DNA from: Clostridia bacterium
Lineage (GTDB): Bacteria > Bacillota > Clostridia > Oscillospirales > QAKW01
Direction of reading: 5' to 3'
DNA: 64,000 nucleotides
NCBI GenBank assembly: GCA_017464525.1
Contig: JAFTZM010000026.1
Coordinates: 39,080-103,079 of the forward strand
Shown here: piece by piece, positions 16,674-25,837 of the stretch
Layout: each line of letters starts with the position of its first letter
How positions within the stretch are numbered: the stretch's first letter is position 1
Made by a program: the position numbers and the translations under genes
The notes under the pieces: generated by a model
What the model was told of the DNA's origin: nothing
The model's input: only the letters and a program-made list of their open reading frames with translations
The model's database searches: none

Positions 16674-18056
16674 TTATAATTGTTCTTTTGAGTATATCGT
16701 TTCTTTTTTAAATTGTTTTTTGCGAAAATGCAGCACGCTGAAGAAGATGCCTGAAATGGCCAGGAAGGTCACTGCCCAGGAGATGGGGTAGGAAACAAAG
16801 AGCCATTCCAGGGAATGATGCTTGGCAAAGAGGGTAAAGAGCCATAGTATGCGGAGGCCACAGACCCCCAGCACCGTTACGATCATCGGCGAAAGGGAGA
16901 TGCCCATTCCCCGCACCGCGCCGGTGGCCACCTCCAAGATGCCGCAGAGGAAATAGGGCAGGCAGATGCATATCAGCCGTACTGTGCCTGTGTGGAGCGC
17001 CTCTGCGGAATCGGCCCCGTAGAGGCAGAGCAGGGGCTTTGCAAAAAGGCAGACCAGCCCGCCCAGCACAAAGCCGATGATGGTGGTCATCAGCAGGCAG
17101 ACCCAATAGAGCTTACCGATCCGTTTATAGTTGTGGGCACCGGTATTCTGACCCGCAAAGTTCATCACCGTTTGGTTGAAGGAGTTCATCACAATATAGA
17201 GATACCCCTCCAGATTGGCGGCGGCGGTGGAACCCGCCAGCGCGACGGAGCCGAAGCTGTTGATAGAGGATTGGATCAGCACATTGGAAATGGCAAACAG
17301 CGAGCTTTGGATCCCTGCGGGTACGCCGATGGCTATCATCCTGAAGAGGGGCTTACGGTGGATGCTCATTTCGCGGAGCTTGAGCTTACAGGCGTCCTCC
17401 CGCTTCATCAGCGCCCTGAGGATCAGGATCGCCGACACCGCCTGAGAGATGACGGTGGCCAGCGCCACGCCTGCCACATCCATATGGAAAAGAGTGACAA
17501 AGATCACATTCAGCACCACGTTGACCACTCCCGCGAGTGTCAGGTAGAGCATGGGACGCATGGTATCCCCCGCTGCCCGCAAGATGGCGGCACCGAAATT
17601 CAGCAAAAGAGTAAAGACCATTCCGCTGAAATAAATACGCATATAAAGGGTGGCAAGCTTCAGGTTTTCCTCCGGCGTGTCCATCCACTCCAAAAACTTG
17701 CCGCAAAAGGTCACCCCGATCACTGTCACGATGACGCCGCAAATGATAGCCACGGGAATGGCGGTGTGTACTGTTTGATGCACCCGTTGCTTATTGCGGG
17801 AGCCCAAGGCTTGTGCCACCTCCACGCCGGCACCCACCGAAAGTCCCATAAACAGGTTAATGATCAGCGAATTCAGCGCACCGGTGGCCCCCACCGAGCC
17901 CACCGAGGTCTCGCCGCAGAACCAGCCCACCACTATCAGATCGGCGGTGTTAAAAAGCAACTGAAGGGCACCTGTTGCAATAATGGGCAGGGTATACCGA
18001 AAAATGGGCAGCAGCAGGGGGCCGCTTGTCATTTCCTTGGTTCCGATTTTAGCCAT
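16674..18056 (-). CDS. MATE-family efflux transporter
   Basis: A 460-residue membrane protein with about 12 hydrophobic segments. MTSGPLLLPIFRYTLPIIATGALQ at the start and GAGVEVAQALGSRNK near 90 are typical of MATE exporters, which expel drugs or metabolites using Na+ or H+ gradients. ATG 18056 is chosen because GGAGGAAAAAC precedes it; a longer frame would run into decayed DNA upstream. It is the first gene of the sialidase unit. Substrate unknown. Confidence 0.9.
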   Translation of the reverse strand: MAKIGTKEMTSGPLLLPIFRYTLPIIATGALQLLFNTADLIVVGWFCGETSVGSVGATGALNSLIINLFMGLSVGAGVEVAQALGSRNKQRVHQTVHTAIPVAIICGVIVTVIGVTFCGKFLEWMDTPEENLKLATLYMRIYFSGMVFTLLLNFGAAILRAAGDTMRPMLYLTLAGVVNVVLNVIFVTLFHMDVAGVALATVISQAVSAILILRALMKREDACKLKLREMSIHRKPLFRMIAIGVPAGIQSSLFAISNVLIQSSINSFGSVALAGSTAAANLEGYLYIVMNSFNQTVMNFAGQNTGAHNYKRIGKLYWVCLLMTTIIGFVLGGLVCLFAKPLLCLYGADSAEALHTGTVRLICICLPYFLCGILEVATGAVRGMGISLSPMIVTVLGVCGLRILWLFTLFAKHHSLEWLFVSYPISWAVTFLAISGIFFSVLHFRKKQFKKETIYSKEQL

Positions 18057-18110
18057 GTTTTTCCTCCTGCAGAATGTAAAAACGTCGAAAACAATTTCCA
18101 AAATGGACAT

Positions 18111-18158
18111 TAGGTTCACCGATTTTTTGAATTTTACAGCGGATTCTCCTTTACTTTT
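18111..18158 (-). pseudogene. Decayed 5' end of a second sialidase-like gene
   Basis: On the minus strand this stretch reads TAAAGGAGAATCCGCTGT, then AAAATTCAAAAAATCGGTGA, then ACCTA. It aligns, with single-base gaps, to the ribosome site and first codons of the sialidase (16621-16666 region: AAAGGAGAATTCGCTATG, then AAAATCAAAAAAATCGGAGA). The start ATG has become GTA. It looks like the leftover of a duplicated gene or a copied leader. Confidence 0.5.
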
Positions 18159-18256
18159 TGAAATGCTTCGACTATAATTTATACTACCACGGGAAGAGAA
18201 CTAATTCAATAAATGGGCAGGACATTCTTAAAAAAAGATGTCCGATAAGGAAATGT

Positions 18257-18985
18257 ATGGAATATCGGGAGATCCTTGTTGAGTCGGGAAACGAAAAACT
18301 GCATATTTTTATGCAGGTGGGCTTATCTGCGCGGCAGAATACTATCTCGCCCCTTCATAAGCATTTTTACAGTGAGGTGCAGGCGGTGGTAGAGGGGGAA
18401 GCCTCCTTTTTGGTGGAGGATCAGCTGCTTTCTCTGGGGCAGGATGAGATGATCCTGATCCCTGCGGAGACCTACCATAAGCGGCATTCCCTTTCAAAAA
18501 ATGCGCGGCTGATCTCCTTTCAAGTAAGAAAATCGGCGGAGGATTGCGGCGTGTTCCCCCTGTTCAAGGGGCTGGCGGCGGAGCTTCTGCGGGAGTCCCG
18601 AGCCCTGGAGGAAAGCGGAAAAAGCAATCGGCTGCCCGCTCTGCTTTCGCTGGTTTGTGCACCCCTGACCGAGGGGGAGGATCCCACTATACCCATTTGC
18701 GATCGCGCCTACCTGATTGCAGAGTTTTTTGCTAACCGTTATAATTTGGATATTACGCTGGGGGATCTGGCGGCTTCGCTTTCCCTTTCGGAAAAGCAAA
18801 CCGAGCGGCTGCTGCGGCACCATACCGGCAACACCTTTCGGGGCGAGCTGACCCGCTACCGTATGGAGGCAGCCCGCCGCCTGATGCAGAACGAAGAACT
18901 GACCCTTACCGAGATCGCCGAAAAAGTAGGATATCATTCCTACAGCGGTTTTTGGAAAGCGTTTAATAAAGAAAAGAACCGCTGA
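18257..18985 (+). CDS. AraC-family regulator next to the sialidase/MATE unit
   Basis: The 242-residue protein has an N-terminal cupin-like sensor (SPLHKHFYSEVQAVVEGEAS near 30) and a C-terminal double helix-turn-helix (LGDLAASLSLSEKQTERLL, then LTEIAEKVGYHSYSGFWKAF). ATG 18257 has AAGG 6 bp upstream. It is divergent from the MATE-sialidase pair, which it probably controls in response to a sugar. A possible promoter is TTTACT (18150) with TATAAT (18173) at 17 bp. Its last codons lie inside the terminator. Confidence 0.85.
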   Translation: MEYREILVESGNEKLHIFMQVGLSARQNTISPLHKHFYSEVQAVVEGEASFLVEDQLLSLGQDEMILIPAETYHKRHSLSKNARLISFQVRKSAEDCGVFPLFKGLAAELLRESRALEESGKSNRLPALLSLVCAPLTEGEDPTIPICDRAYLIAEFFANRYNLDITLGDLAASLSLSEKQTERLLRHHTGNTFRGELTRYRMEAARRLMQNEELTLTEIAEKVGYHSYSGFWKAFNKEKNR

Positions 18986-19010
18986 CGGGCACCCGTCAGC
19001 GGCTCTTTTC
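18974..19010. terminator. Bidirectional terminator
   Basis: AAGAACCGCTGACGGG, loop CA, CCCGTCAGCGGCTCTT with T-rich flanks on both strands. It serves the AraC gene on the plus strand and the TIM-barrel isomerase gene on the minus strand. Confidence 0.8.
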
Positions 19011-19011
19011 T

Positions 19012-19881
19012 TTATTCCATTATTTTGCTGAAATACCGGCTGGTATCGGCCATGAATTTCAGGGCGGTGGGGTAGAGCTCCACCGGCATATGGCGGAAGA
19101 ATGCATCCGCCTCCAGCGTATAAGGCCCGCTGTAGCCCACCTCTTTGAGGGCGCGGAAGATGTCTTCCATCGGCATTCTGCCGCAACCCGCGAGGGTGTG
19201 GGAATCGTCGTGGTAGTTGTTATCGTGGATGTGGAGTGCCTGAATGCGGCTGCCCATGGCCTTGATCATTGCCACGGGGTCCTCGCCCACTAGTACCGTA
19301 TGCCCCAGATCCAGGCAGGCGCAGAAATGGTCGCCGCCCCCGGCATTGAGGGTATCCACATAGCGGTTGAATTCGGCGGCACGAGAGCAGGTATCGTGGT
19401 CGATGACCTTACGGTCCCGATTGGTCTTCCACATATTTTCCAAGCAGATCTTAATGCCGTACTCCTCGCAGAGGGGCAAGAAACGCTTGTAAAAAGCCAT
19501 ATTAGTTTCGAAAAGCTCTTCCTCATGCCCGAAATAGGGGGTATGATGAATGGGGTGGATCACCATCAGCTTAACGCCTGCCAAAGCGGCAATCTCAACA
19601 CTTCTGTAGATGACGGGGAAGATCTCTGTTTCAAAATCCCGGTGGGTAAAATCAAAGCTGAAGGGGGCGTGGGATTGAATAAAGGGCACCCCAATGCTGC
19701 GGGCATATTCGCCCAGCTTTTTGGCTTCCTCTTTATAATTTTCCCCCATCCAGCGGGATCTCTGTTCCATATCGAAAAGGGAAAGATCAGCGCCGTCGAA
19801 ACCTGCTGCCTTGATCATATCCAAGGCGGTTTCTTCGGAATAATGCTTGATAAGTACCTCTGTGGTTTCAACGATCTTCAT
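19012..19881 (-). CDS. Sugar phosphate isomerase/epimerase, TIM barrel
   Basis: A 289-residue AP-endonuclease-2-like TIM barrel. Metal-ligand positions are visible: ICLENMW near 140, CACLDLGHT near 180, ALHIHDNNY near 210 and YTLEADAF near 255. Start ATG 19881 has AAGGAG upstream inside the end of manA; the frame extends farther but into manA codons. Last gene of the AraC-cohesin-manA unit. Substrate unknown; family members isomerise or epimerise keto sugars or inositol derivatives. Confidence 0.85.
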   Translation of the reverse strand: MKIVETTEVLIKHYSEETALDMIKAAGFDGADLSLFDMEQRSRWMGENYKEEAKKLGEYARSIGVPFIQSHAPFSFDFTHRDFETEIFPVIYRSVEIAALAGVKLMVIHPIHHTPYFGHEEELFETNMAFYKRFLPLCEEYGIKICLENMWKTNRDRKVIDHDTCSRAAEFNRYVDTLNAGGGDHFCACLDLGHTVLVGEDPVAMIKAMGSRIQALHIHDNNYHDDSHTLAGCGRMPMEDIFRALKEVGYSGPYTLEADAFFRHMPVELYPTALKFMADTSRYFSKIME

Positions 19882-19882
19882 T

Positions 19883-20782
19883 TCAGTTCTCCTTAACGGT
19901 GAGCACCTTAAGCGCTCCGGAAACGGTGTAAGCCCCCATTCCGGCGGGCAGATAGCAGCATTCGCCGGCCTTGAGGGGGTATTCCTCGCCGCCTGTGGCA
20001 ATAATGCCGTTGCCTTCGGTGACCATCAGCACTTCAAAATCCGTCACATTGCCGCTGAAGCCGCCCTGCTTTTCCTCTACCTTGAAGTAGCAGCAGTTTA
20101 CAATGCCCTCTTTCCCCGCCTCAAACTGCAGGGCTTCCACCTGCTCGGGGGTGAATTCCTTGGCGGCGGCCATGGATTTTTCGATGTGCAAGGGGCGCTT
20201 CTTTCCGTCGGCTCCCACCCGGTCATAGTCGTATACCCGGTAGGTGAGGTCGCTGTTTTGCTGGATCTCGGCCACCAGGATCCCGGCGCCGATGCCGTGG
20301 ATCATGCCGGCAGGGATGAAATAGGTTTCGCCCGCCTTGACCGGCTGATGATGCAAAACAGAATCCACATCCCCGGCAGCCACCGCTGCCTTGAAATCGG
20401 CGGCGTTCTTGCCGGGCTTGAGGCCGTAGATCAGCTCTGCCCCCTCCTCGGCCTCCATGATATACCACATTTCGGTCTTGCCCTGATCGCCGTCCAGAGC
20501 TGCCAGGGCATCGTCGGGATGCACCTGCACAGAGAGCTTATCGGCGGCATCGATAAATTTGATCAGCAGGGGGAAGGGCGCATCGGTCTCTAAGTATTCC
20601 CGCAGGGTCATGCCGGCATATTCGCCGTTGCGGATGGTGCATTGATCCTCCGGACGTACCGAGAGCACCCATAGCTCGCTGAATTTTTCGTAGGGGCAAT
20701 GGGGATCATAGCGGAATAGCTTCTTGCCGCCCCAAAGAGCGGTTTTTGAAATGGCAGACAGTAATAACGGATACTTATTCAT
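19883..20782 (-). CDS. manA: Mannose-6-phosphate isomerase, class I
   Basis: A 299-residue zinc cupin enzyme that interconverts mannose-6-phosphate and fructose-6-phosphate. FIDAADKLSVQVHPDD near 77 and KTEMWYIMEAEEGAELIYG near 100 carry zinc ligands; YFIPAGMIHGIGAG near 147 is typical. It is shorter than E. coli ManA and resembles Bacillus-type enzymes. It overlaps the upstream cohesin-like gene by 8 bp, so the two are co-translated. Confidence 0.9.
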   Translation of the reverse strand: MNKYPLLLSAISKTALWGGKKLFRYDPHCPYEKFSELWVLSVRPEDQCTIRNGEYAGMTLREYLETDAPFPLLIKFIDAADKLSVQVHPDDALAALDGDQGKTEMWYIMEAEEGAELIYGLKPGKNAADFKAAVAAGDVDSVLHHQPVKAGETYFIPAGMIHGIGAGILVAEIQQNSDLTYRVYDYDRVGADGKKRPLHIEKSMAAAKEFTPEQVEALQFEAGKEGIVNCCYFKVEEKQGGFSGNVTDFEVLMVTEGNGIIATGGEEYPLKAGECCYLPAGMGAYTVSGALKVLTVKEN

Positions 20783-21773
20783 GGTGTTCTCCCCTCTTTT
20801 TCTTAGCGATAAACCAAACGAGCAGTGCGATCAAAGCGGCGGAGAGCAGTACTCCTGCCACGCCCAGCACCACCGGCCATTCGATCCTGCCGGGTGCGCC
20901 CGGCTCCTCGGCAGTGGGGGACTTCAATTCCTGCTCAATGACCGTAATAGAGCCTTCCTCATCCTTTTCCACGGTGATGGAGCCGGCATCCTTGCCCTCC
21001 TCTGTTTTCAGGGGGATCTTGGTGGGAACATTGGTCTGAAGATCCTCGGGGAATTCCGGTACATAGGTAGTGGTGGTACCGTCCTCCTCCACGTGGATGA
21101 TCTCTTCGTTCTTTTCATCCACCGCCCAGCTGCCGGTGGGCTTTTTGGACTCCTCCTCGGTGGGGGTATCCTCTGCCGGCGCATCGGTAACAGGATCGTC
21201 GGTAGGTTCTCCGGTGCTGTCGTCGGGCGTTTCGGTGGGGGTCTCGCCGGGAGTTTCATCCGGCGTTTCATTCGGTGTTTCATCGGGGGCGGTGCCGTCA
21301 TCACCCACATAAATGCGGGCCTCCTCGATGGCCGGGGTCATCCGGGTAAGATCGGCACCGAAGAATTCCTCATGCACGATCTTCAGCAGGGCGCCTTCGG
21401 TGCCCTCTGTTTCGCTGATGATCTTAAAGGTAACGGTGAAAAGCTCCATATCCCCTTCGATGACCTTTTTGGCGTCGGCAGAAAGGGCGTTGACCGCCTT
21501 CTGGCCGTCGTAGGTGGCGTTGACATTAATGATAAAGAGGCCGGCGGTGTCCACATTCTTGCCTTCCACCACTTCCAGAGCGGCGGTGTCGTAGGTAAAG
21601 ATCACCCGGTAGGAGGCACAGACCGGTGCATTCTGCACCGAGGCGGTCACCGTAACGGTATCCCCCACATTTCCGTAGGCGCTTTCCATTCGGAAGGTCA
21701 GATCCTCCCCTTCGGCAAATACTGCAGGGGTGAGCAGCACAAGTGCCAGCAACAAACATAAAATACGCTTCAT
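20775..21773 (-). CDS. Membrane-anchored cohesin-like surface protein
   Basis: The 332-residue product has a signal peptide (about 1-20, cut after VFA). A cohesin-like beta domain spans about 24-150 (GNVGDTVTVTASVQN, FTYDTAALEVVEG). A Thr/Glu/Pro-rich spacer (about 157-210) with repeated DETP/GETP units follows, then a second small domain, and a C-terminal transmembrane helix (about 300-322) with KKKR. Cohesins bind dockerin modules of secreted enzymes in cellulosome-type systems. No dockerin gene is in the window, so the partner is unknown. The ATG is 3 bp after the AraC stop. Confidence 0.75.
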   Translation of the reverse strand: MKRILCLLLALVLLTPAVFAEGEDLTFRMESAYGNVGDTVTVTASVQNAPVCASYRVIFTYDTAALEVVEGKNVDTAGLFIINVNATYDGQKAVNALSADAKKVIEGDMELFTVTFKIISETEGTEGALLKIVHEEFFGADLTRMTPAIEEARIYVGDDGTAPDETPNETPDETPGETPTETPDDSTGEPTDDPVTDAPAEDTPTEEESKKPTGSWAVDEKNEEIIHVEEDGTTTTYVPEFPEDLQTNVPTKIPLKTEEGKDAGSITVEKDEEGSITVIEQELKSPTAEEPGAPGRIEWPVVLGVAGVLLSAALIALLVWFIAKKKRGEHHE

Positions 21774-21776
21774 GAT

Positions 21777-22592
21777 TTATTTTCCTTTCGTATTATATAA
21801 CTTTTTGAATTCCCGGGGGGTCATCCCCATCTGCTTTTTGAAAAGCTGGTTGAAGAATTTCGCATCGGAGTACCCCACCAGACCGCTGATCTCGGCGATC
21901 TTTTTGGAGGTATTGGCCAGCAGCCGGCAACTTTCCCGGATCCGCACGCTTTGCAGGTAGGCCTGAAAGGTCATGCCGGTCTCCTCCTTGAACCGCTTGC
22001 TCACATAGGCTAAGCTATAGCAGCACTTTCTGGCCAGTTCTGCCAGCGAGAGCTTTTCCATAAAGTTCTTTTCCACCTGATCGGTGATGTATTGCACCAG
22101 CTCACTTTCCTCCGGCTCCCCGGCGGGGCGGTGGAGGCGGCGCATGGTATGGATCAGGATCTCGATCAGCTGGCAGCGCATCATCTCCTGGTGCCCTACC
22201 GGCTTTTCATTGGATTCCTTGGAGAGGCGGTTGAAAAGCCGGCCGATGTGGCCGTCGTGATCGTGAAAGATCATGCCGGTGGGCTGCTCGCTTAAGTTGC
22301 GGTAGTTGAATTTGATCAGGTAATTATCTGCCAGATCCTGAAACCGGCGGCAGTCCGAGAGGGTCTCATCGATGAGCCGGGGCAGAAAGAGGCAGTTGAT
22401 CACCACAAAGGGGGTCTGCCCGATCTGATCGTATTTATGCTTCACCCCGTAGTCCACGATGAAGTAATCCCCTTGCCCGATCACCGAGGTACGGTCTCCG
22501 ATCACATGGGTCGCCCGCCCCTGCACCACATAGCTCAGCTCCAGAAAATCATGGTCATGATAGGCAACATTAGGGGTCGCCGCAGTGGTCAT
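21777..22592 (-). CDS. AraC-family regulator, first gene of the cohesin-manA unit
   Basis: Cupin sensor at the N-terminus (VAYHDHDFLELSYVVQG near 9-25) and HTH at the C-terminus (LSLAELARKCCYSLAYVSKRF, IAEISGLVGYSDAKFFNQLF). ATG 22592 is the first standard start but lacks a ribosome site. The frame stays open upstream to at least 22637, where ATC sits 8 bp after GGGGGTG, giving a family-like N-terminus (ETKHFSKLKDEKIL). The true protein may thus start at 22637. It probably controls its own operon, the divergent rhamnoside operon, or both. Confidence 0.85.
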   Translation of the reverse strand: MTTAATPNVAYHDHDFLELSYVVQGRATHVIGDRTSVIGQGDYFIVDYGVKHKYDQIGQTPFVVINCLFLPRLIDETLSDCRRFQDLADNYLIKFNYRNLSEQPTGMIFHDHDGHIGRLFNRLSKESNEKPVGHQEMMRCQLIEILIHTMRRLHRPAGEPEESELVQYITDQVEKNFMEKLSLAELARKCCYSLAYVSKRFKEETGMTFQAYLQSVRIRESCRLLANTSKKIAEISGLVGYSDAKFFNQLFKKQMGMTPREFKKLYNTKGK

Positions 22593-22672
22593 CAGGATCT
22601 TTTCATCCTTGAGCTTGGAAAAGTGCTTGGTCTCGATAGCAAATTCACCCCCTATTTTTTGAAAAATGACGG

Positions 22673-22702
22673 TTGTTTTTATTATACCATTAGGTTTATA
22701 AT
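22673..22702 (+). promoter_or_regulatory. Promoter of the rhamnoside operon
   Basis: TTGTTT (22673-22678), 18 bp spacer, TATAAT (22697-22702). It overlaps the opposing promoter of the AraC gene. AAAGGGGAG and ATG 22730 follow. Confidence 0.6.
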
Positions 22703-22710
22703 GATGTCAA
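22681..22710 (-). promoter_or_regulatory. Promoter of the AraC-cohesin-manA operon
   Basis: On the minus strand TTGACA (22710-22705), 18 bp spacer, TATAAT (22686-22681). It faces and overlaps the plus-strand promoter at 22673-22702, so the two compete for polymerase. Confidence 0.7.
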
Positions 22711-22729
22711 CAGAAAGGGGAGAATTTCC

Positions 22730-25700
22730 ATGTTATACAAGCAGAATAAAGGAAAAGAGCTGGATATGGCGCTTTTTCAGAAACCCACCTCCGAATACCG
22801 GGGCACGCCCTTCTGGGCATGGAACTGCAAACTGGATCCGGATCAGATCCGGCGGCAGGTGGATTACTTTAAAGAAATGGGCTTTGGTGGCTTTCATATG
22901 CATTGCCGGGTAGGCCTTGCTACCCCCTATTTGAGCGAGGAGTTCATGGATTGCATCAAGGCCTGTGTGACCAAGGCCAAGGATGAGCAGATGCTGGCTT
23001 GGCTCTATGATGAGGATCGCTGGGCCAGCGGCGCTGCCGGCGGATTTGTGACCAAGGAGAAAAAGTTTCGCCTGAAGAACCTGAAAATGAGCACCACCCG
23101 CCCTGCGGAGTTTCTGGATAAAACTACCGCCTTTGATATGGGCAAGCCCTACTTCCTGGCGGCCTATGATATTCAGAAGAACGAAGAGGGCGTTATCACC
23201 GCCTACCGCCGTGTGGGCATCGATGAGGAGGCTGTGGGGACCAAGTGGTATGCTTCTGTGCACACCGCTGCCGATAACCCTTGGTTTAATAATCAGGCCT
23301 ACCCCGACACGATGGATGAGGAGACCATGCAGCGGTTTATCGAGGTGACCTATCAGGCTTATCACGAAGCGGTGGGCGAAGATTTTGATGGGGTCGTTCC
23401 CGCCATCTTCACCGATGAGCCCAACTTTCTCTGCCGTGAAAAGAACGTGGTAGATAAAGCCGCCTCCGACGACGAGATCAGCTGCTCCTGGAGTCGCTTC
23501 TTTGAAGAAAAATATTCCGAACGCTACGGCGAGGATATCCTTGATCGGGTCCCCGAGATCTTTTGGCTTACCGCCGATGGAAGGGATACCGAGATCAAAT
23601 ACCGCTTCTATGATTTCTGCGCGGAGCGGTTTGCTATTTGCTTTGCGGATCAGTGCGGCAAGTGGTGCGAGGAGCACGGCCTGGCCCTGACCGGCCACAT
23701 TCTGCGGGAGGAAAGCCTGGAGAAGCAGGTGCCCGCCACCGGCGATAATATGCGCCAGTACCGCTCCTTCACCATCCCCGGTATCGATATGCTCTGCGAT
23801 AACGTGGAGCTGACCACCGCCAAGCAATGCCAATCGGTGGTCCACCAGATGGGCAAGGAGGCTATGCTCTCCGAGCTTTATGGCGTGACCAACTGGGACT
23901 TCGATTTCCGCGGTCATAAATTCCAGGGTGATTGGCAGGCGGCCTTGGGTGTCACCGTCCGGGTGCCCCATCTTTCCTGGATGAGCATGGCCGGCGAGGC
24001 CAAGCGGGATTACCCTGCCTCTATTTTCTATCAATCTGCCTGGTATAAGGAATATCCCTACTTAGAGGATCATTTTTCACGGCTGAATACTGTTCTCACC
24101 CGGGGTACCCCCGAGGTGCGGGTGGGCCTTATTCATCCGGTGGAAAGCTATTGGATCCTCTATGGCCCCAACGACCAGACCGGCGAAGCCCGCCGGGTGC
24201 TGGATGAAAACTTCAAGACGGTCACCAAATGGCTGTTGGAGGGGCATCAGGATTTCAACTATGTCAATGAGTCCCTGCTGGCTGAACTGCAGGATGCTGC
24301 CAAGCCCCACTGCGTAGGGCAGATGGAATATGATGCCATTGTGGTGCCCGATTGCCGCACCCTCCGTACCACCACCCTGAACTACTTAGATCAATTTATG
24401 GAAAAGGGCGGTAAGGTGATCTTTATGAGCGGCTGCCCTGCCTATGTGGATGGGGTAAAGAGCGATGCCGCCAAGGCGGTTTATGAAAAGGCGACCTGCA
24501 TCTCCTTTAATAAGACCGATGTGATCGAGGCGCTGGAATGTTGCCGCCGGGTAGATATCCGCAAGACCAACGGCCTTCCCGCCGAGCGTTATCTCTATCA
24601 GATGCGGAAGGACGGCGCCGATCAATGGCTCTTTGTGGCCCCCTTCCAGCGCCCGGATCGGGCCTCCACTACGGCGCAGCGGGAGGATACCGGTGCTGTA
24701 CGCGGCGAAAAGATCGAGATCACCGTGGCCGGCACCTGGCAGCCAAATCTCTATGATACCCTCACCGGGAAGGTGCTGCCCATCAGCTTCCGCCATGTGG
24801 GCAATAAAACGGTGATCCTCCATGAGATGTTTGTTTCCGATAGCTTGCTTATCAAGCTTTCTGCTCCCCATTATCATGAATTTATTCAGGAGAAGGCGGA
24901 ACGGTTCGTTGTGGCTCGCCGGGATTATAAGCAACTGATCCCCTATACCCGCAGCGAGGAAAATGTGCTGCTGCTGGATGTGCCGGAATTCAAATTGGAC
25001 GATGAGCCCTGGAACCCCCGGGAGGAGATCCTGCGGCTGGATAACCAGCTCCGTGACCGGCTGGGCTACCCCTCCAGAAGAGAAAAATTTGCCCAGCCTT
25101 GGGTGGTGCCCGATGATCCCGCCGAGCATACGGCCTCGGTGCGGTATACCGTCAACAGCGCCATTAAGGTCAAGGGTGCTAAGCTGGCGCTGGAGGATGC
25201 GGAAAAGGCCACGATTCTGGTCAACGGTAAGCCCATCTCCAATGAGGTCACCGGCTGGTATGTAGATGAAGCCATTAAGACCGTGGCCTTGCCCGATCTC
25301 AAAAAGGGGATCAACACCATCGAGATCACCCTTCCCTTTGCCAAGCGTGCCAATTTAGAGGCCTGCTACCTTCTGGGGAACTTTGATGTGAAGGTGCAGG
25401 GCACCGAGACCGTCATCGTGGAGCCCTCCCATCTCTTGGGCTTTGGCTCCATTGCAGCGCAGGGCCTGCCCTTCTACGGCGGCAATATCACCTATGAACT
25501 GCCCCTGGAGGTGCCTGCCGATTGCGATGTGGAGTTGCATATCGGCAAATATAAGGGCGCCCTCTGCAAGGTGGCGCTGGACGATGGCGAGGCAGTGCCT
25601 CTGGCCTTCTCCCCCTATAATGTAAGCTTTAAAAAGGTGCAGAAGGGCAGCCATACCCTGAAGGTCACGGTATTCGGCCATCGGTTCAATACCTTTGGCT

Positions 25701-25837
25701 GTGTCCATAACTGCGATGAGCAGTACAGCTGGTTCGGCCCCGATTGCTGGCGTACCGTGGGGGATCGCTGGAGCTATGAATATCAATTAAAGGAGATCGG
25801 TCTGCTAATCTCTCCGAAGGTGGTTATGTATCAATGA
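22730..25837 (+). CDS. Large glycoside hydrolase, GH106-like (putative alpha-L-rhamnosidase)
   Basis: A 1035-residue cytoplasmic enzyme. The N-terminal barrel begins GTPFWAWNCKLDPDQIRRQV near 24, then GGFHMHCRVGLATPYLSEEF near 52 and AWLYDEDRWASG near 90. These are hallmarks of large bacterial hydrolases related to GH106 rhamnosidases. A central domain near residues 520-640 (YDAIVVPDCRTLRTTTLNYL) resembles a beta-galactosidase-type trimerisation fold, and the C-terminus is beta-rich, probably carbohydrate-binding. No signal peptide. ATG 22730 has AAAGGGGAG 6 bp upstream. Co-transcription with a GH78 rhamnosidase supports action on rhamnose-containing glycans. Confidence 0.7.
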   Translation: MLYKQNKGKELDMALFQKPTSEYRGTPFWAWNCKLDPDQIRRQVDYFKEMGFGGFHMHCRVGLATPYLSEEFMDCIKACVTKAKDEQMLAWLYDEDRWASGAAGGFVTKEKKFRLKNLKMSTTRPAEFLDKTTAFDMGKPYFLAAYDIQKNEEGVITAYRRVGIDEEAVGTKWYASVHTAADNPWFNNQAYPDTMDEETMQRFIEVTYQAYHEAVGEDFDGVVPAIFTDEPNFLCREKNVVDKAASDDEISCSWSRFFEEKYSERYGEDILDRVPEIFWLTADGRDTEIKYRFYDFCAERFAICFADQCGKWCEEHGLALTGHILREESLEKQVPATGDNMRQYRSFTIPGIDMLCDNVELTTAKQCQSVVHQMGKEAMLSELYGVTNWDFDFRGHKFQGDWQAALGVTVRVPHLSWMSMAGEAKRDYPASIFYQSAWYKEYPYLEDHFSRLNTVLTRGTPEVRVGLIHPVESYWILYGPNDQTGEARRVLDENFKTVTKWLLEGHQDFNYVNESLLAELQDAAKPHCVGQMEYDAIVVPDCRTLRTTTLNYLDQFMEKGGKVIFMSGCPAYVDGVKSDAAKAVYEKATCISFNKTDVIEALECCRRVDIRKTNGLPAERYLYQMRKDGADQWLFVAPFQRPDRASTTAQREDTGAVRGEKIEITVAGTWQPNLYDTLTGKVLPISFRHVGNKTVILHEMFVSDSLLIKLSAPHYHEFIQEKAERFVVARRDYKQLIPYTRSEENVLLLDVPEFKLDDEPWNPREEILRLDNQLRDRLGYPSRREKFAQPWVVPDDPAEHTASVRYTVNSAIKVKGAKLALEDAEKATILVNGKPISNEVTGWYVDEAIKTVALPDLKKGINTIEITLPFAKRANLEACYLLGNFDVKVQGTETVIVEPSHLLGFGSIAAQGLPFYGGNITYELPLEVPADCDVELHIGKYKGALCKVALDDGEAVPLAFSPYNVSFKKVQKGSHTLKVTVFGHRFNTFGCVHNCDEQYSWFGPDCWRTVGDRWSYEYQLKEIGLLISPKVVMYQ

